7,695 nt of DNA, taken from the NCBI GenBank assembly GCA_021767885.1, contig JAASSM010000062.1, positions 1-7,695 on the forward strand, written 5' to 3'. This DNA comes from a bacterium. Its GTDB lineage: Bacteria > Krumholzibacteriota > Krumholzibacteria > LZORAL124-64-63. Below the pieces are notes generated by a model. That model was not told the origin of the DNA, searched no databases, and saw nothing but the letters and a program-made list of their open reading frames with translations. A program made the translations under genes and the position numbers. Below are positions 1 to 6,917 of this stretch, one piece after another; positions within the stretch are counted from its first letter, which is position 1; every line of letters starts with the position of its first letter.

Positions 1-248
1 AGGGGGTCTCCATCAGCCTGGCCATGGGCGTCTACCTGGTCTACTACCTGTGCCTCGTGGGTGGCGAGAAGCTCTCCGACCGGGGCCTGCTGGATCCGGC
101 GCTGGCCATGTGGTCGGGCAACATCATCCTGCTGGCCGCCGGCATCCCCCTCTTCCTGCGCAGCGTCCGGGAGACCTCCTACCTGCAGCTGCGGTGGCCC
201 TGGGCACGTCGCGAGCACGGACCCGGCGCCGCGGAGGCCCCCGCATGA
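1..248 (+). CDS. lptF: LptF-type LPS export permease, C-terminal fragment (5' end outside window)
   Basis: The reading frame enters from the left edge (first whole codon at base 3) and gives 81 residues before TGA at 246-248. The visible part is the last two membrane segments of a YjgP/YjgQ (LptF/LptG) permease: a hydrophobic stretch ending in YLVYYLCLVGGEKL, a short loop with the family pattern of LSDRGLLDP followed by A-W-x-x-N, and a final helix (NIILLAAGIPLFL) before a basic tail. In this family the protein pairs with a second permease and the ATPase LptB to extract lipopolysaccharide from the inner membrane and push it to LptC. The gene overlaps the next by 4 bases (ATGA), so the two are translationally coupled. 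The name LptF rather than LptG rests only on the usual gene order F then G; the family assignment is firmer than the paralogue. Confidence 0.8.
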   Translation, partial: GVSISLAMGVYLVYYLCLVGGEKLSDRGLLDPALAMWSGNIILLAAGIPLFLRSVRETSYLQLRWPWARREHGPGAAEAPA

Positions 249-1318
249 GGATCCACGAGCGGCTGGTGCTGGGCACCTTCCTGCGCTACCTGCTCTACAC
301 GCTGCTGGGCTCGTTCATCCTCTTCACGCTGGTCGATCTCTTCGACCACCTCGGCAGCCTGCTCGACAACCAGGCCACCGGTTCGATGATCGTCCGCTAC
401 TACCTGTACAAGGGCGCCTGGATCATCGACCAGGTCCTGCCGGTGGCCGTGCTCATGGCCACGCTCTTCACCATCGGCAGCATGGCCCGCTATCTCGAGC
501 TGACCGCGCTGTACGCCAGCGGCCTCTCCCTCGCCCGCATCGCCCTGCCGCTGTTCGTCACCGGCATCCTGCTGACCGGCGGCGCCCTGCTCTGGCGCGA
601 GTACGTGCTGCCGGAGGCCAACGTGCGCATGTGGCGCGTGTGGGAGGTGGAGATCCACAAGCAGACCGAGAAGCTGCGCCCCACGCGCCAGATCGCCGCC
701 ACCGGGCCGGACGGGCGCCTGTACTACGCCCGCAAGTACGACCCCAACACGCGCACGGTCACCGGCCTGAAGGTCATGGCCATGGACGGCCCGGTGGTGC
801 GCGAGCGCCTCGACGCCGCCGAGGCGCAGTGGCAGGACGACCACTGGCAGCTGCGCGATGGCACCCTGCGGGTCTTCACCGCCGACGGCGAGACCATCAC
901 CACGTTCGCCGAACTCGCGGCCACCGACCTCGCCATCCGGCCGGAGGGCCTGTACCGCACGCGGGTCCGCCCGGAGAACATGACCATCCGCCAGCTGCTG
1001 GCCCACCGCGACCTCCTGCGCCAGACCGGCGGCGACCCCACCCAGGCCAGCGTGGACATCCAGTTCCAGCTGGCCTTCCCGCTGGTGAACCTCATCGTGG
1101 TCTGCCTGGGCGTGGTCCTCGCCTCCGGTCCCCGCAAGACCACCATCGCCTCGGGATTCGGCCTGACCCTGGCCGTGGGCTTCGGGTACTACCTGCTGAT
1201 GATGTTCGGGCGCTCGCTGGGCCACAGCGGCGTCCTGCCGCCGGTGGTGGCGGGCTGGGCGGGCAACGCCGTCTACGCCCTGGGCACCTGGGTGCTGTGG
1301 GTCCGTGCGCGCCGCTGA
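245..1318 (+). CDS. lptG: LptG-type LPS export permease (YjgP/YjgQ family)
   Basis: Complete 357-residue protein, close to the roughly 360 of E. coli LptG. The start is the ATG at 245, which overlaps the upstream stop (ATGA) and has GGAGG at 233-237, 7 bases before it. The layout is the family one: membrane helices at about 13-36, 58-80 and 98-118, a periplasmic domain at about 120-265 expected to fold as a beta-jellyroll, then helices at about 276-294, 300-322 and 332-353. The cytoplasmic stretch ELTALYASGLS (85-95) matches the conserved coupling-helix region that contacts LptB. The C-terminal pattern, SLGHSGVLPP then AGWAGN, matches that of the preceding gene, so the two are paralogues. Known role: with LptF and LptB it powers LPS transport across the envelope. 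The paralogue name comes from gene order; membership of the family is clear. Confidence 0.93.
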   Translation: MRIHERLVLGTFLRYLLYTLLGSFILFTLVDLFDHLGSLLDNQATGSMIVRYYLYKGAWIIDQVLPVAVLMATLFTIGSMARYLELTALYASGLSLARIALPLFVTGILLTGGALLWREYVLPEANVRMWRVWEVEIHKQTEKLRPTRQIAATGPDGRLYYARKYDPNTRTVTGLKVMAMDGPVVRERLDAAEAQWQDDHWQLRDGTLRVFTADGETITTFAELAATDLAIRPEGLYRTRVRPENMTIRQLLAHRDLLRQTGGDPTQASVDIQFQLAFPLVNLIVVCLGVVLASGPRKTTIASGFGLTLAVGFGYYLLMMFGRSLGHSGVLPPVVAGWAGNAVYALGTWVLWVRARR

Positions 1319-1344
1319 CCGGGCCCGGCTTTTCCCTGGACTCC

Positions 1345-1373
1345 TTGCCCGCTAAGTCCTAGCTTCATACATT
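1345..1373 (+). promoter_or_regulatory. Candidate sigma70-type promoter for the lipoprotein gene
   Basis: TTGCCC at 1345-1350 and TACATT at 1368-1373 are separated by exactly 17 bases and lie in the only AT-richer patch of the gap between lptG and the lipoprotein gene. Both hexamers match the E. coli consensus at four of six positions. The spacer holds an imperfect 13-base dyad, GCTAaGtCcTAGC (1351-1363), which could be an operator or chance. A start near 1380 would leave an untranslated leader of about 85 bases. The promoter preference of this lineage is unknown. Confidence 0.45.
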
Positions 1374-1463
1374 GATGCGCCCACGATTCCCGCGTTCGAG
1401 GACCGGCGACCGCGCCCGCCCCGGCGCCCTCGCCAGCACCTGCATCCGGAGCCGGTGAAGCTC

Positions 1464-2561
1464 ATGAGAAAGCTCGGTCTGATTGCCCTGCTGGCCGCGC
1501 TGACCGCCCTGGTGGCGATCGGTTGCGGCGAGGACGACCCCAAGCCCGCCATCTCGCGGCTCTTCGTCAGCGAGAGCTGCGGCGTGGCCCCCCTGCGCGT
1601 CGATTTCCGCGCCGACGCCACCGGCGGCACCCCCCTGGGCGACCCCACCGGCGGCAACAACTGGCTGACCATGCGCTGGGACTTCGGCGATGGCACCGTG
1701 ATCGAGGACGGCGCGGCCGTGGCCTACCACCGCTACGAGGAACCGGGCGTCTACACCGTGACCGTGACCGCGGAGGACGACGAGGGCGAGTCCGCCAGCC
1801 GCAGCCGCGAGGTCGTGGTCCAGGCGGACAGTCTCAGCATCGAGGCCTATGGCCTGCTCGAGGACCAGCCCACCAGCACCATCGCCGCCTGCGAGCCCCT
1901 GCAGCTGGGGATCACCGCGGAGACCTGCGGGTTCGACCCGGTGACCGACAGCTACGAGCGGTTCGTGTTCCGCTGGCGCGTGGGCGACTCCGTCTACACC
2001 AGCCCCTTCCCGCGCCACAGCTTCGCGCCCGATCAGCTCGGCGATCAGGTCGTGACCCTGGTGCTGGAGGACCCCACCCGCTCGATCACCCGGCGCGACA
2101 CGGTCGCCGTGACGGTGGTCGAGAGTCCGGGCGTGGACGTCTCCCTCGCCGCCGACTGGCTGCAGTCGCCCCAGCCGAGCGAGACCGAGACCCTCGAGCG
2201 CGACGTGCCCTCCTTCCCCGACACCCTGACCTACACCATCCGGGTCATCAACGACGGCCCCGCCACCGCCTACAACCTCGAGGTCACCGGCGACCTGCCG
2301 GCCTACAACCGCCTGCTGTTCCTGAGGGCCGACACCGAGAGCGGGCAGCTCGCCTACGACAGCACCCAGCGGCTGTGGGTCTGGGACGTGCCGCAGGTGA
2401 ACGCCGGCGAGGAGCAGGTGGTCCACGTGAGCTTCTACGTGGAGACCGCCTCGCAGGGCGCCAGCTACGGCTTCCCCACGGTCCTGACGCCCTACGCGTG
2501 CGACCCCGACGACGACGACCTCGCCGTCGAGCCGGTGCTCATCATCAACTCGCGCCCGTAG
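1464..2561 (+). CDS. Secreted PKD / DUF11-domain lipoprotein
   Basis: 365 residues from the ATG at 1464. A GTG three codons upstream (1455) is also possible, but GGTGA (1454-1458) lies 5 bases before the ATG, whereas GGAG (1448-1451) is only 3 bases from the GTG. The N-terminus is a lipoprotein signal: MRK, a hydrophobic core, then VAIGC with Cys21 as the lipidated residue; Gly at +2 argues against the Asp inner-membrane retention signal. Domain 1 (about 30-117) is a PKD Ig-like fold with WDFGDG at 72-77 and the closing YEEPGVYTVTV at 91-101. Domain 2 (about 120-217) is PKD-like but has lost the FGDG motif. Domain 3 (about 222-328) resembles DUF11, with LTYTIRVINDGPATAYNLEVT at its core. The C-terminus has a PDDDD cluster. 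Such domains serve as surface or adhesion modules; no catalytic motif is visible. The specific function is unknown, and the gene appears to be monocistronic. Confidence 0.85.
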   Translation: MRKLGLIALLAALTALVAIGCGEDDPKPAISRLFVSESCGVAPLRVDFRADATGGTPLGDPTGGNNWLTMRWDFGDGTVIEDGAAVAYHRYEEPGVYTVTVTAEDDEGESASRSREVVVQADSLSIEAYGLLEDQPTSTIAACEPLQLGITAETCGFDPVTDSYERFVFRWRVGDSVYTSPFPRHSFAPDQLGDQVVTLVLEDPTRSITRRDTVAVTVVESPGVDVSLAADWLQSPQPSETETLERDVPSFPDTLTYTIRVINDGPATAYNLEVTGDLPAYNRLLFLRADTESGQLAYDSTQRLWVWDVPQVNAGEEQVVHVSFYVETASQGASYGFPTVLTPYACDPDDDDLAVEPVLIINSRP

Positions 2562-2623
2562 CCGGGACCAGGGCGGGCGGGCCGCCCCCGGGCCAGGGCC
2601 CCGGCGACGCGAGCCGATCACGA

Positions 2624-2653
2624 AGAAGCCCCCGCCTTCCGGCGGGGGCTTCT
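2624..2653. terminator. Bidirectional hairpin terminator between convergent genes
   Basis: A perfect 13-bp inverted repeat (AGAAGCCCCCGCC at 2624-2636 against 2641-2653) with a 4-base loop (TTCC on plus, GGAA, a GNRA-type loop, on minus). It lies 62 bases after the lipoprotein stop and 43 bases after the metK stop, the expected place for a shared terminator of convergent units. The following T-tract is poor on both strands (TTCT on plus, TTCTTC on minus), so it may work as a strong-stem terminator, stabilise 3' ends, or need Rho. Confidence 0.75.
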
Positions 2654-2696
2654 CGCATGCTGCGGACCCTGAGGCGGGCCGTCGCCGGGGCCGGGG

Positions 2697-3842
<1,146 letters not shown>

Positions 3843-4004
3843 CCTCGCTCCTTTAGGGTCGACTCACGGAAATCGCCGGCGTTGACCGCGCCGACGACAC
3901 CCTCGAGATGGCAGGGCTCGCCCTGCAGATTGCCACGCGGACGGCGTCCGCGCAAGACGCTTCCCGCGCCGATCCAGGCGTCGGCTCCGTGCCGATCCCG
4001 ATCA
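3843..4004 (-). other. metK leader / ptsI-metK intergenic region with two short hairpins
   Basis: This 162-base stretch is the longest non-coding region in the window. Apart from the metK ribosome site it contains two adjacent perfect inverted repeats: CGCGGAC/GTCCGCG (3936-3942 with 3946-3952, 3-base loop) and GCAGGG/CCCTGC (3911-3916 with 3921-3926, 4-base loop). Neither is followed by a T-run on the minus strand, so neither looks like a terminator of the upstream operon. An 8-base direct repeat, GCCGATCC, occurs at 3968-3975 and 3991-3998 (the second is just beyond the ptsI stop). I cannot match the region to a known SAM riboswitch class; it may be a structured 5' leader or simply GC-rich spacer. 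Confidence 0.4.
3848..3854 (-). promoter_or_regulatory. metK ribosome binding site
   Basis: On the minus strand the bases read AAAGGAG, followed by CGAGG and then the ATG. The 5-base spacing and the near-consensus core fix the metK start and suggest efficient initiation. Confidence 0.8.
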
Positions 4005-5789
4005 TCACGGCTGCTGGCCTCCGGCCGCCTCGCGCGCGGCCTTGCGGGCGGCGACGTAGTCGGCCAGCCAGGCGTCGGTCGCGTCCGCGGTGGGCAGGGC
4101 CAGGAGCTCGTCCACCACGCGCCGGGCCTCCGCGTACGTGGTCCAGCGGATCACCTGCTTGATCTTGGGCAGGGCGGCGCCATGCAGGCTGATCTCGTCC
4201 AGGCCCAGGCCCAGCAGCACCTCGGCCAGGCGCGTCTCCGAGCCCATCTCGCCGCACAGCCCCACCGGGATCCCGGCGGCATGTCCGGCCTCCACCACGC
4301 CCCGGATGGCCCGCAGGATGGCCGGGTGCAGGGGGCGGTAGAGGTAGGAGACCCGCCGGTTGCCGCGATCCATGGCCAGGGTGTACTGGATGAGGTCGTT
4401 GGACCCGATGCTCAGGAACTGGCACTCGCGGGCCAGCAGATCCGCCACCGCCGCCGCCGACGGCGTCTCCACCATGGTCCCGATGGGAGCGTCGGCGCGA
4501 TGGGGGTGCCCCTCGAGGGCCAGCTCCGCCACGGCCTCCTCGCAGATGGCGCGGGCCTCGCGCAGCTCCTCCACGCCGGTGATCATGGGGAACATGATGC
4601 GGGCGTCGCCGGCGGCGCCGGCCCGCAGGATGGCCCGGATCTGGGTCTTGAAGAGCGGCCGGTTGGACAGCGAGAAGCGGATGCCGCGCCAGCCCAGGAA
4701 CGGATTGTACTCGCGCTTGGCGCCCAGGTAGTCGGAGACCTTGTCGCCACCGACGTCCAGGGTGCGGAAGATCACCGGCCGGCCTTCCATCCGCTGCAGG
4801 ACGCGGGTGTAGATGCGCACCTGGTCCTCTTCGCTGGGGATGTCCCGGTGCTGGAAGTAGAGGTACTCGGTGCGCAGCAACCCCACGCCCTCGGCGCCGT
4901 GGGCGAGGGCCGCATCCAGCTCCACCGGCAGCTCGATGTTCACCAGCATCTGCACGTGGCGGCCATCGGGGGTGGTGGCCGGCAGATCGCGCAGGTAGTC
5001 GAGCTTGCGGCTGACGGTGATCAGCTCCTGCTTCAGGCTGTGGTGCCGGTCGCGGGTCTCCGGGTCCGGTTCCACCACCACGCGGCCCACGTTGCCATCG
5101 AGGGCCACCGGCGTGCCGTCGGGCAATTCGCTCACCCCGCCGGCCAGCCCGCAGACCGCGGGCACGCCCAGGCTGCGGGCCAGGATCGCGACGTGGCTGG
5201 TGGTGCCCCCCTCGTCGGTGATGAAGCCGAGGACCCTGTCGCGGTCCAGGGCGGCGGTCTCGCTGGGCGTCAGATCGCGGGCCGCCACCACGGCCGGCTC
5301 GGTCCACTCCGCGCCCCCGGACAGGGGCGGCAGGCCCTCGGCGAGCCCGTCGCCGGCCGCGAAGGCCCGCAGGACGCGGTCCTCGAGGTCGTGCAGATCC
5401 GTCAGGCGCTCGCGCAGGGCCTCGGTCTTGATGCCGCCGAGCTGGGTGGCGATCTCGCCGATGGCCCGCGCGAAGGCCTGCTCGGCGTTGACCAGCTGGG
5501 CCCGGATGCGCGAGTGCGTGGCGTCGCGGACCAGCTCGTCCTCCAGCATGAGCAGCTGGCTCTCGATGATCCCGGCCTCGTCGTTGCCCAGCTCGCGGGC
5601 GAGCTTGTCCCGCAGCGCGGTGAGCTCGTCGTGCGCCCGCGCCACCGCGGCCTCGAACCGCTGCCGCTCGGCGGCCACCTCCGCGGGCGTGATGCTGCGG
5701 CGGACCACCACCACGGCCACGCGCTCGAGCTGGCGCACCGGCCCCACCGCGAAGCCCGGGGCCGCCGGGATGCCACTCAGGACGCGCAT
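4005..5789 (-). CDS. ptsI: PTS Enzyme I (phosphoenolpyruvate-protein phosphotransferase)
   Basis: 594 residues (E. coli EI has 575). It takes phosphate from phosphoenolpyruvate onto a histidine and passes it to HPr, in the cytoplasm. Order: N-terminal region with the HPr-binding helical subdomain (about 1-150), the swivelling phosphohistidine domain with ITDEGGTTSHVAILARS (190-206; active His199, counterpart of E. coli His189), a linker near 240-265, and the C-terminal PEP-binding barrel. In the barrel I see EGVGLLRTEYLY (300-311, Arg306), FRTLDVGGDK (341-350, Arg342), GTMVETPSA (437-445, Glu441), SIGSNDLIQYTLAMDRGN (460-477, Asn464 and Asp465) and LCGEMGSE (511-518, Cys512). All catalytic positions are kept, so the enzyme should be active. 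It is a plain EI, with no GAF domain (as in PtsP) and no fused HPr or EIIA. Its ATG follows the ptsH stop with one base between (TGACATG), indicating coupled translation. Confidence 0.97.
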   Translation of the reverse strand: MRVLSGIPAAPGFAVGPVRQLERVAVVVVRRSITPAEVAAERQRFEAAVARAHDELTALRDKLARELGNDEAGIIESQLLMLEDELVRDATHSRIRAQLVNAEQAFARAIGEIATQLGGIKTEALRERLTDLHDLEDRVLRAFAAGDGLAEGLPPLSGGAEWTEPAVVAARDLTPSETAALDRDRVLGFITDEGGTTSHVAILARSLGVPAVCGLAGGVSELPDGTPVALDGNVGRVVVEPDPETRDRHHSLKQELITVSRKLDYLRDLPATTPDGRHVQMLVNIELPVELDAALAHGAEGVGLLRTEYLYFQHRDIPSEEDQVRIYTRVLQRMEGRPVIFRTLDVGGDKVSDYLGAKREYNPFLGWRGIRFSLSNRPLFKTQIRAILRAGAAGDARIMFPMITGVEELREARAICEEAVAELALEGHPHRADAPIGTMVETPSAAAVADLLARECQFLSIGSNDLIQYTLAMDRGNRRVSYLYRPLHPAILRAIRGVVEAGHAAGIPVGLCGEMGSETRLAEVLLGLGLDEISLHGAALPKIKQVIRWTTYAEARRVVDELLALPTADATDAWLADYVAARKAAREAAGGQQP

Positions 5790-5790
5790 G

Positions 5791-6069
5791 TCACACCGTG
5801 TCCTCGCCGTGGGCCAGGTCCTCGCCGATGAGCTTGACCAGCCGGGCGAGGGCCGTCTCCTCGTCCACGCCGTCGCACTCGATCTGTACCTCGGCGCCGA
5901 ACTCGGCCGCGAGGCTCGCCAGCCCCATGATGCTCTTGGCGTTGGCCGCCCGCCCGTCGTAGCGGATGGTGACCTCGCACTGGAAGCTCTTGGTCAGCTT
6001 GACGATGCGACCGGCGGCCCGCAGGTGGAATCCGACCGGATCGGCGACGGTGGTCTGGGCTGTCTTCAA
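5791..6069 (-). CDS. ptsH: HPr, histidine-containing phosphocarrier of the PTS
   Basis: 92 residues from a TTG start at 6069-6067. The frame has no nearby ATG; TTG is preceded by AAGGA with a 7-base spacer. This start also puts the two key residues at their textbook positions: the active histidine in GFHLRAAG is His15, and the serine in AKSIMGL is Ser46. Both positions hold without gaps, which strongly supports the choice. HPr relays phosphate from EI to EIIA proteins. The histidine loop is atypical: canonical G-L-H-A-R-P-A reads G-F-H-L-R-A-A, so Arg17 is kept but Ala16 is Leu and Pro18 is Ala. Ser46 with KSIMG is what HPr kinase/phosphorylase recognises in other bacteria, so HprK control is likely but not shown here. 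The gene lies between EIID and ptsI and is tightly linked to ptsI. Confidence 0.95.
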   Translation of the reverse strand: MKTAQTTVADPVGFHLRAAGRIVKLTKSFQCEVTIRYDGRAANAKSIMGLASLAAEFGAEVQIECDGVDEETALARLVKLIGEDLAHGEDTV

Positions 6070-6076
6070 GACTCTG

Positions 6077-6081
6077 TCCTT
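6077..6081 (-). promoter_or_regulatory. ptsH ribosome binding site (supports TTG start)
   Basis: On the minus strand the bases read AAGGA, then CAGAGTC, then TTG. The 7-base spacing is ideal. No other start codon with a Shine-Dalgarno lies near the conserved N-terminus of HPr, so this site decides the start. Confidence 0.75.
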
Positions 6082-6091
6082 GGCTTGCGAA

Positions 6092-6107
6092 CGGCCCCCG
6101 GGGGCCG
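6092..6107. repeat. Perfect 16-base palindrome in the EIID-ptsH linker
   Basis: CGGCCCCCGGGGGCCG is its own reverse complement. In RNA it can fold with about six GC pairs and a 4-base loop. It sits about 22 bases upstream of the ptsH start and is flanked by two copies of GCTTGCGA (6083-6090 and 6124-6131, plus-strand reading). There is no T-run after it, so it is not a classic terminator. It could be a processing or stability element separating the membrane-subunit part of the mRNA from ptsHI, or a protein-binding dyad. Confidence 0.6.
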
Positions 6108-6131
6108 ACGCGCCACGATTCCAGCTTGCGA

Positions 6132-6905
6132 TCAGAACAGGAGCGCCACGGCCGCCACCAGGGGCAGCCCCAGGAGCAGCTGGACCTCCCCCGAGGCCCG
6201 CTGGCGCACCAGGGCGGGCAGGACCAGGCCGGCCAGGGCGCAGGCCAGCAGCCGCGCCTCGCCCGGCACACCCTCCAGCGCGAGGATGCCGGCGAAATAA
6301 AGGCCAGCGACCATTCCCGTCAAGGCCAGCGCCAGGCGCCGGGACCAGGCGATGGCACGGTGCCAGCCCGGCCGGCCGAGCACGTCGATCACGTCCGGCC
6401 CCAGCCCGAAGCCCAGGCCAAGGGCCCGCCGGCGCAGCAGCAGCTGCCCGCCCGCCACCACCCCGATCAGCACGAGCACGGCCGGCCAGAGCCCGCGCAG
6501 CGCCAGCAGGCAGCCCAGCAGGCCGACCGCCGGACGCAGGCCCAGCCAGAAGAGCTGGTCGCCCAGGGCGCCGCAGGCGCGGGCCAGCGTGTCCCGGAAC
6601 CCGGCCACCAGCCGCTCCGGCACCGGGGCGCCGGCGGCCCGGTCGTGCTCCAGCCGCAGCAGCCCCCCCACCACGTAGGGCGCGAGGTAGGGGTTGGTGT
6701 TGAAGTATCCATAGTAACGACGGCAGGCCCGCCGCAACTGCTCGCGGTCCAGCCCCTGCCGGCGCAGCCAGGGCGCCAGGGCGTTGACCAGGCCCAGGTT
6801 CTGCATGCGCTGCTCGTTCCAGGAGGCCTGCAGGGCGAGGCAACGGCAGAAGACGCGCCGCGCCACCGGGGGAGCCAGCCTGGGCAGATCACGCTCGCGG
6901 GTCAC
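6132..6905 (-). CDS. PTS system mannose/fructose/sorbose-family IID component
   Basis: 257 residues, somewhat shorter than the roughly 283 of E. coli ManZ. It pairs with EIIC to form the sugar-translocating membrane complex. Family landmarks are plain: ALQASWNEQRMQNLG at 24-38, YFNTNPYLAPYVVGGLLRLE at 67-86 (the classic FNTxPyla...G...alE pattern), and GDQLFWLGLRP at 115-125 (family GDplfW...RP). The C-terminal half is hydrophobic, with stretches at about 125-156, 192-210, 217-233 and 240-256. The start is GTG at 6905-6903, 6 bases after a perfect AGGAGG that overlaps the EIIC stop codon. The open frame runs further upstream, but that part overlaps EIIC and has no family resemblance. The gene is flanked by EIIC and ptsH. 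The sugar is not predictable; mannose, fructose, sorbose and amino sugars are all known for this family. Confidence 0.95.
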   Translation of the reverse strand: MTRERDLPRLAPPVARRVFCRCLALQASWNEQRMQNLGLVNALAPWLRRQGLDREQLRRACRRYYGYFNTNPYLAPYVVGGLLRLEHDRAAGAPVPERLVAGFRDTLARACGALGDQLFWLGLRPAVGLLGCLLALRGLWPAVLVLIGVVAGGQLLLRRRALGLGFGLGPDVIDVLGRPGWHRAIAWSRRLALALTGMVAGLYFAGILALEGVPGEARLLACALAGLVLPALVRQRASGEVQLLLGLPLVAAVALLF

Positions 6906-6911
6906 GTCCCA

Positions 6912-6917
6912 CCTCCT
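6912..6917 (-). promoter_or_regulatory. EIID ribosome binding site, overlapping the EIIC stop codon
   Basis: On the minus strand AGGAGG begins inside the EIIC TAG stop, followed by TGGGAC and the GTG start. This is a full consensus Shine-Dalgarno at 6-base spacing. It sets the EIID start and ensures that ribosomes finishing EIIC reload for EIID, which suits a 1:1 complex. Confidence 0.85.

Noticed and set aside
179..1225. Long minus-strand open frame opposite lptG
   Set aside because: Low-complexity Gly/Ala/His/Gln-rich translation with no recognisable motif; it is a GC-driven shadow of lptG.
1319..1333. CCGGGCCCGG followed by CTTTT just after the lptG stop, as an intrinsic terminator
   Set aside because: Once a loop is allowed only about three base pairs remain and the T-run is four bases. 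This is too weak to call, although some termination here would fit the separate promoter downstream.
2571..2604. GC-rich partial inverted repeats just after the lipoprotein stop
   Set aside because: Stems are about five pairs or contain mismatches and are expected by chance in a run of G and C; the 13-bp hairpin at 2624-2653 is the credible element.
1365..2621. Minus-strand open frame opposite the lipoprotein gene, 418 codons
   Set aside because: Composition is Val/Gly/His-rich with no domain, and it ignores the lipoprotein reading frame, which has a signal peptide, lipobox and PKD motif. The lipoprotein is the real gene.
3843..4004. Known SAM or SAM/SAH riboswitch before metK
   Set aside because: I looked for a familiar class architecture and found only two simple hairpins, with no recognisable conserved loops or pseudoknot and no sequestering partner for the AAAGGAG site. 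Kept only as an open question.
5791..6843. A single 350-residue protein ending in HPr (an HPr fusion)
   Set aside because: The upstream part is in a different frame of EIID and is Ala/Gly/Arg/Pro-rich noise. A TTG start with a ribosome site gives a standard 92-residue HPr with canonical numbering.
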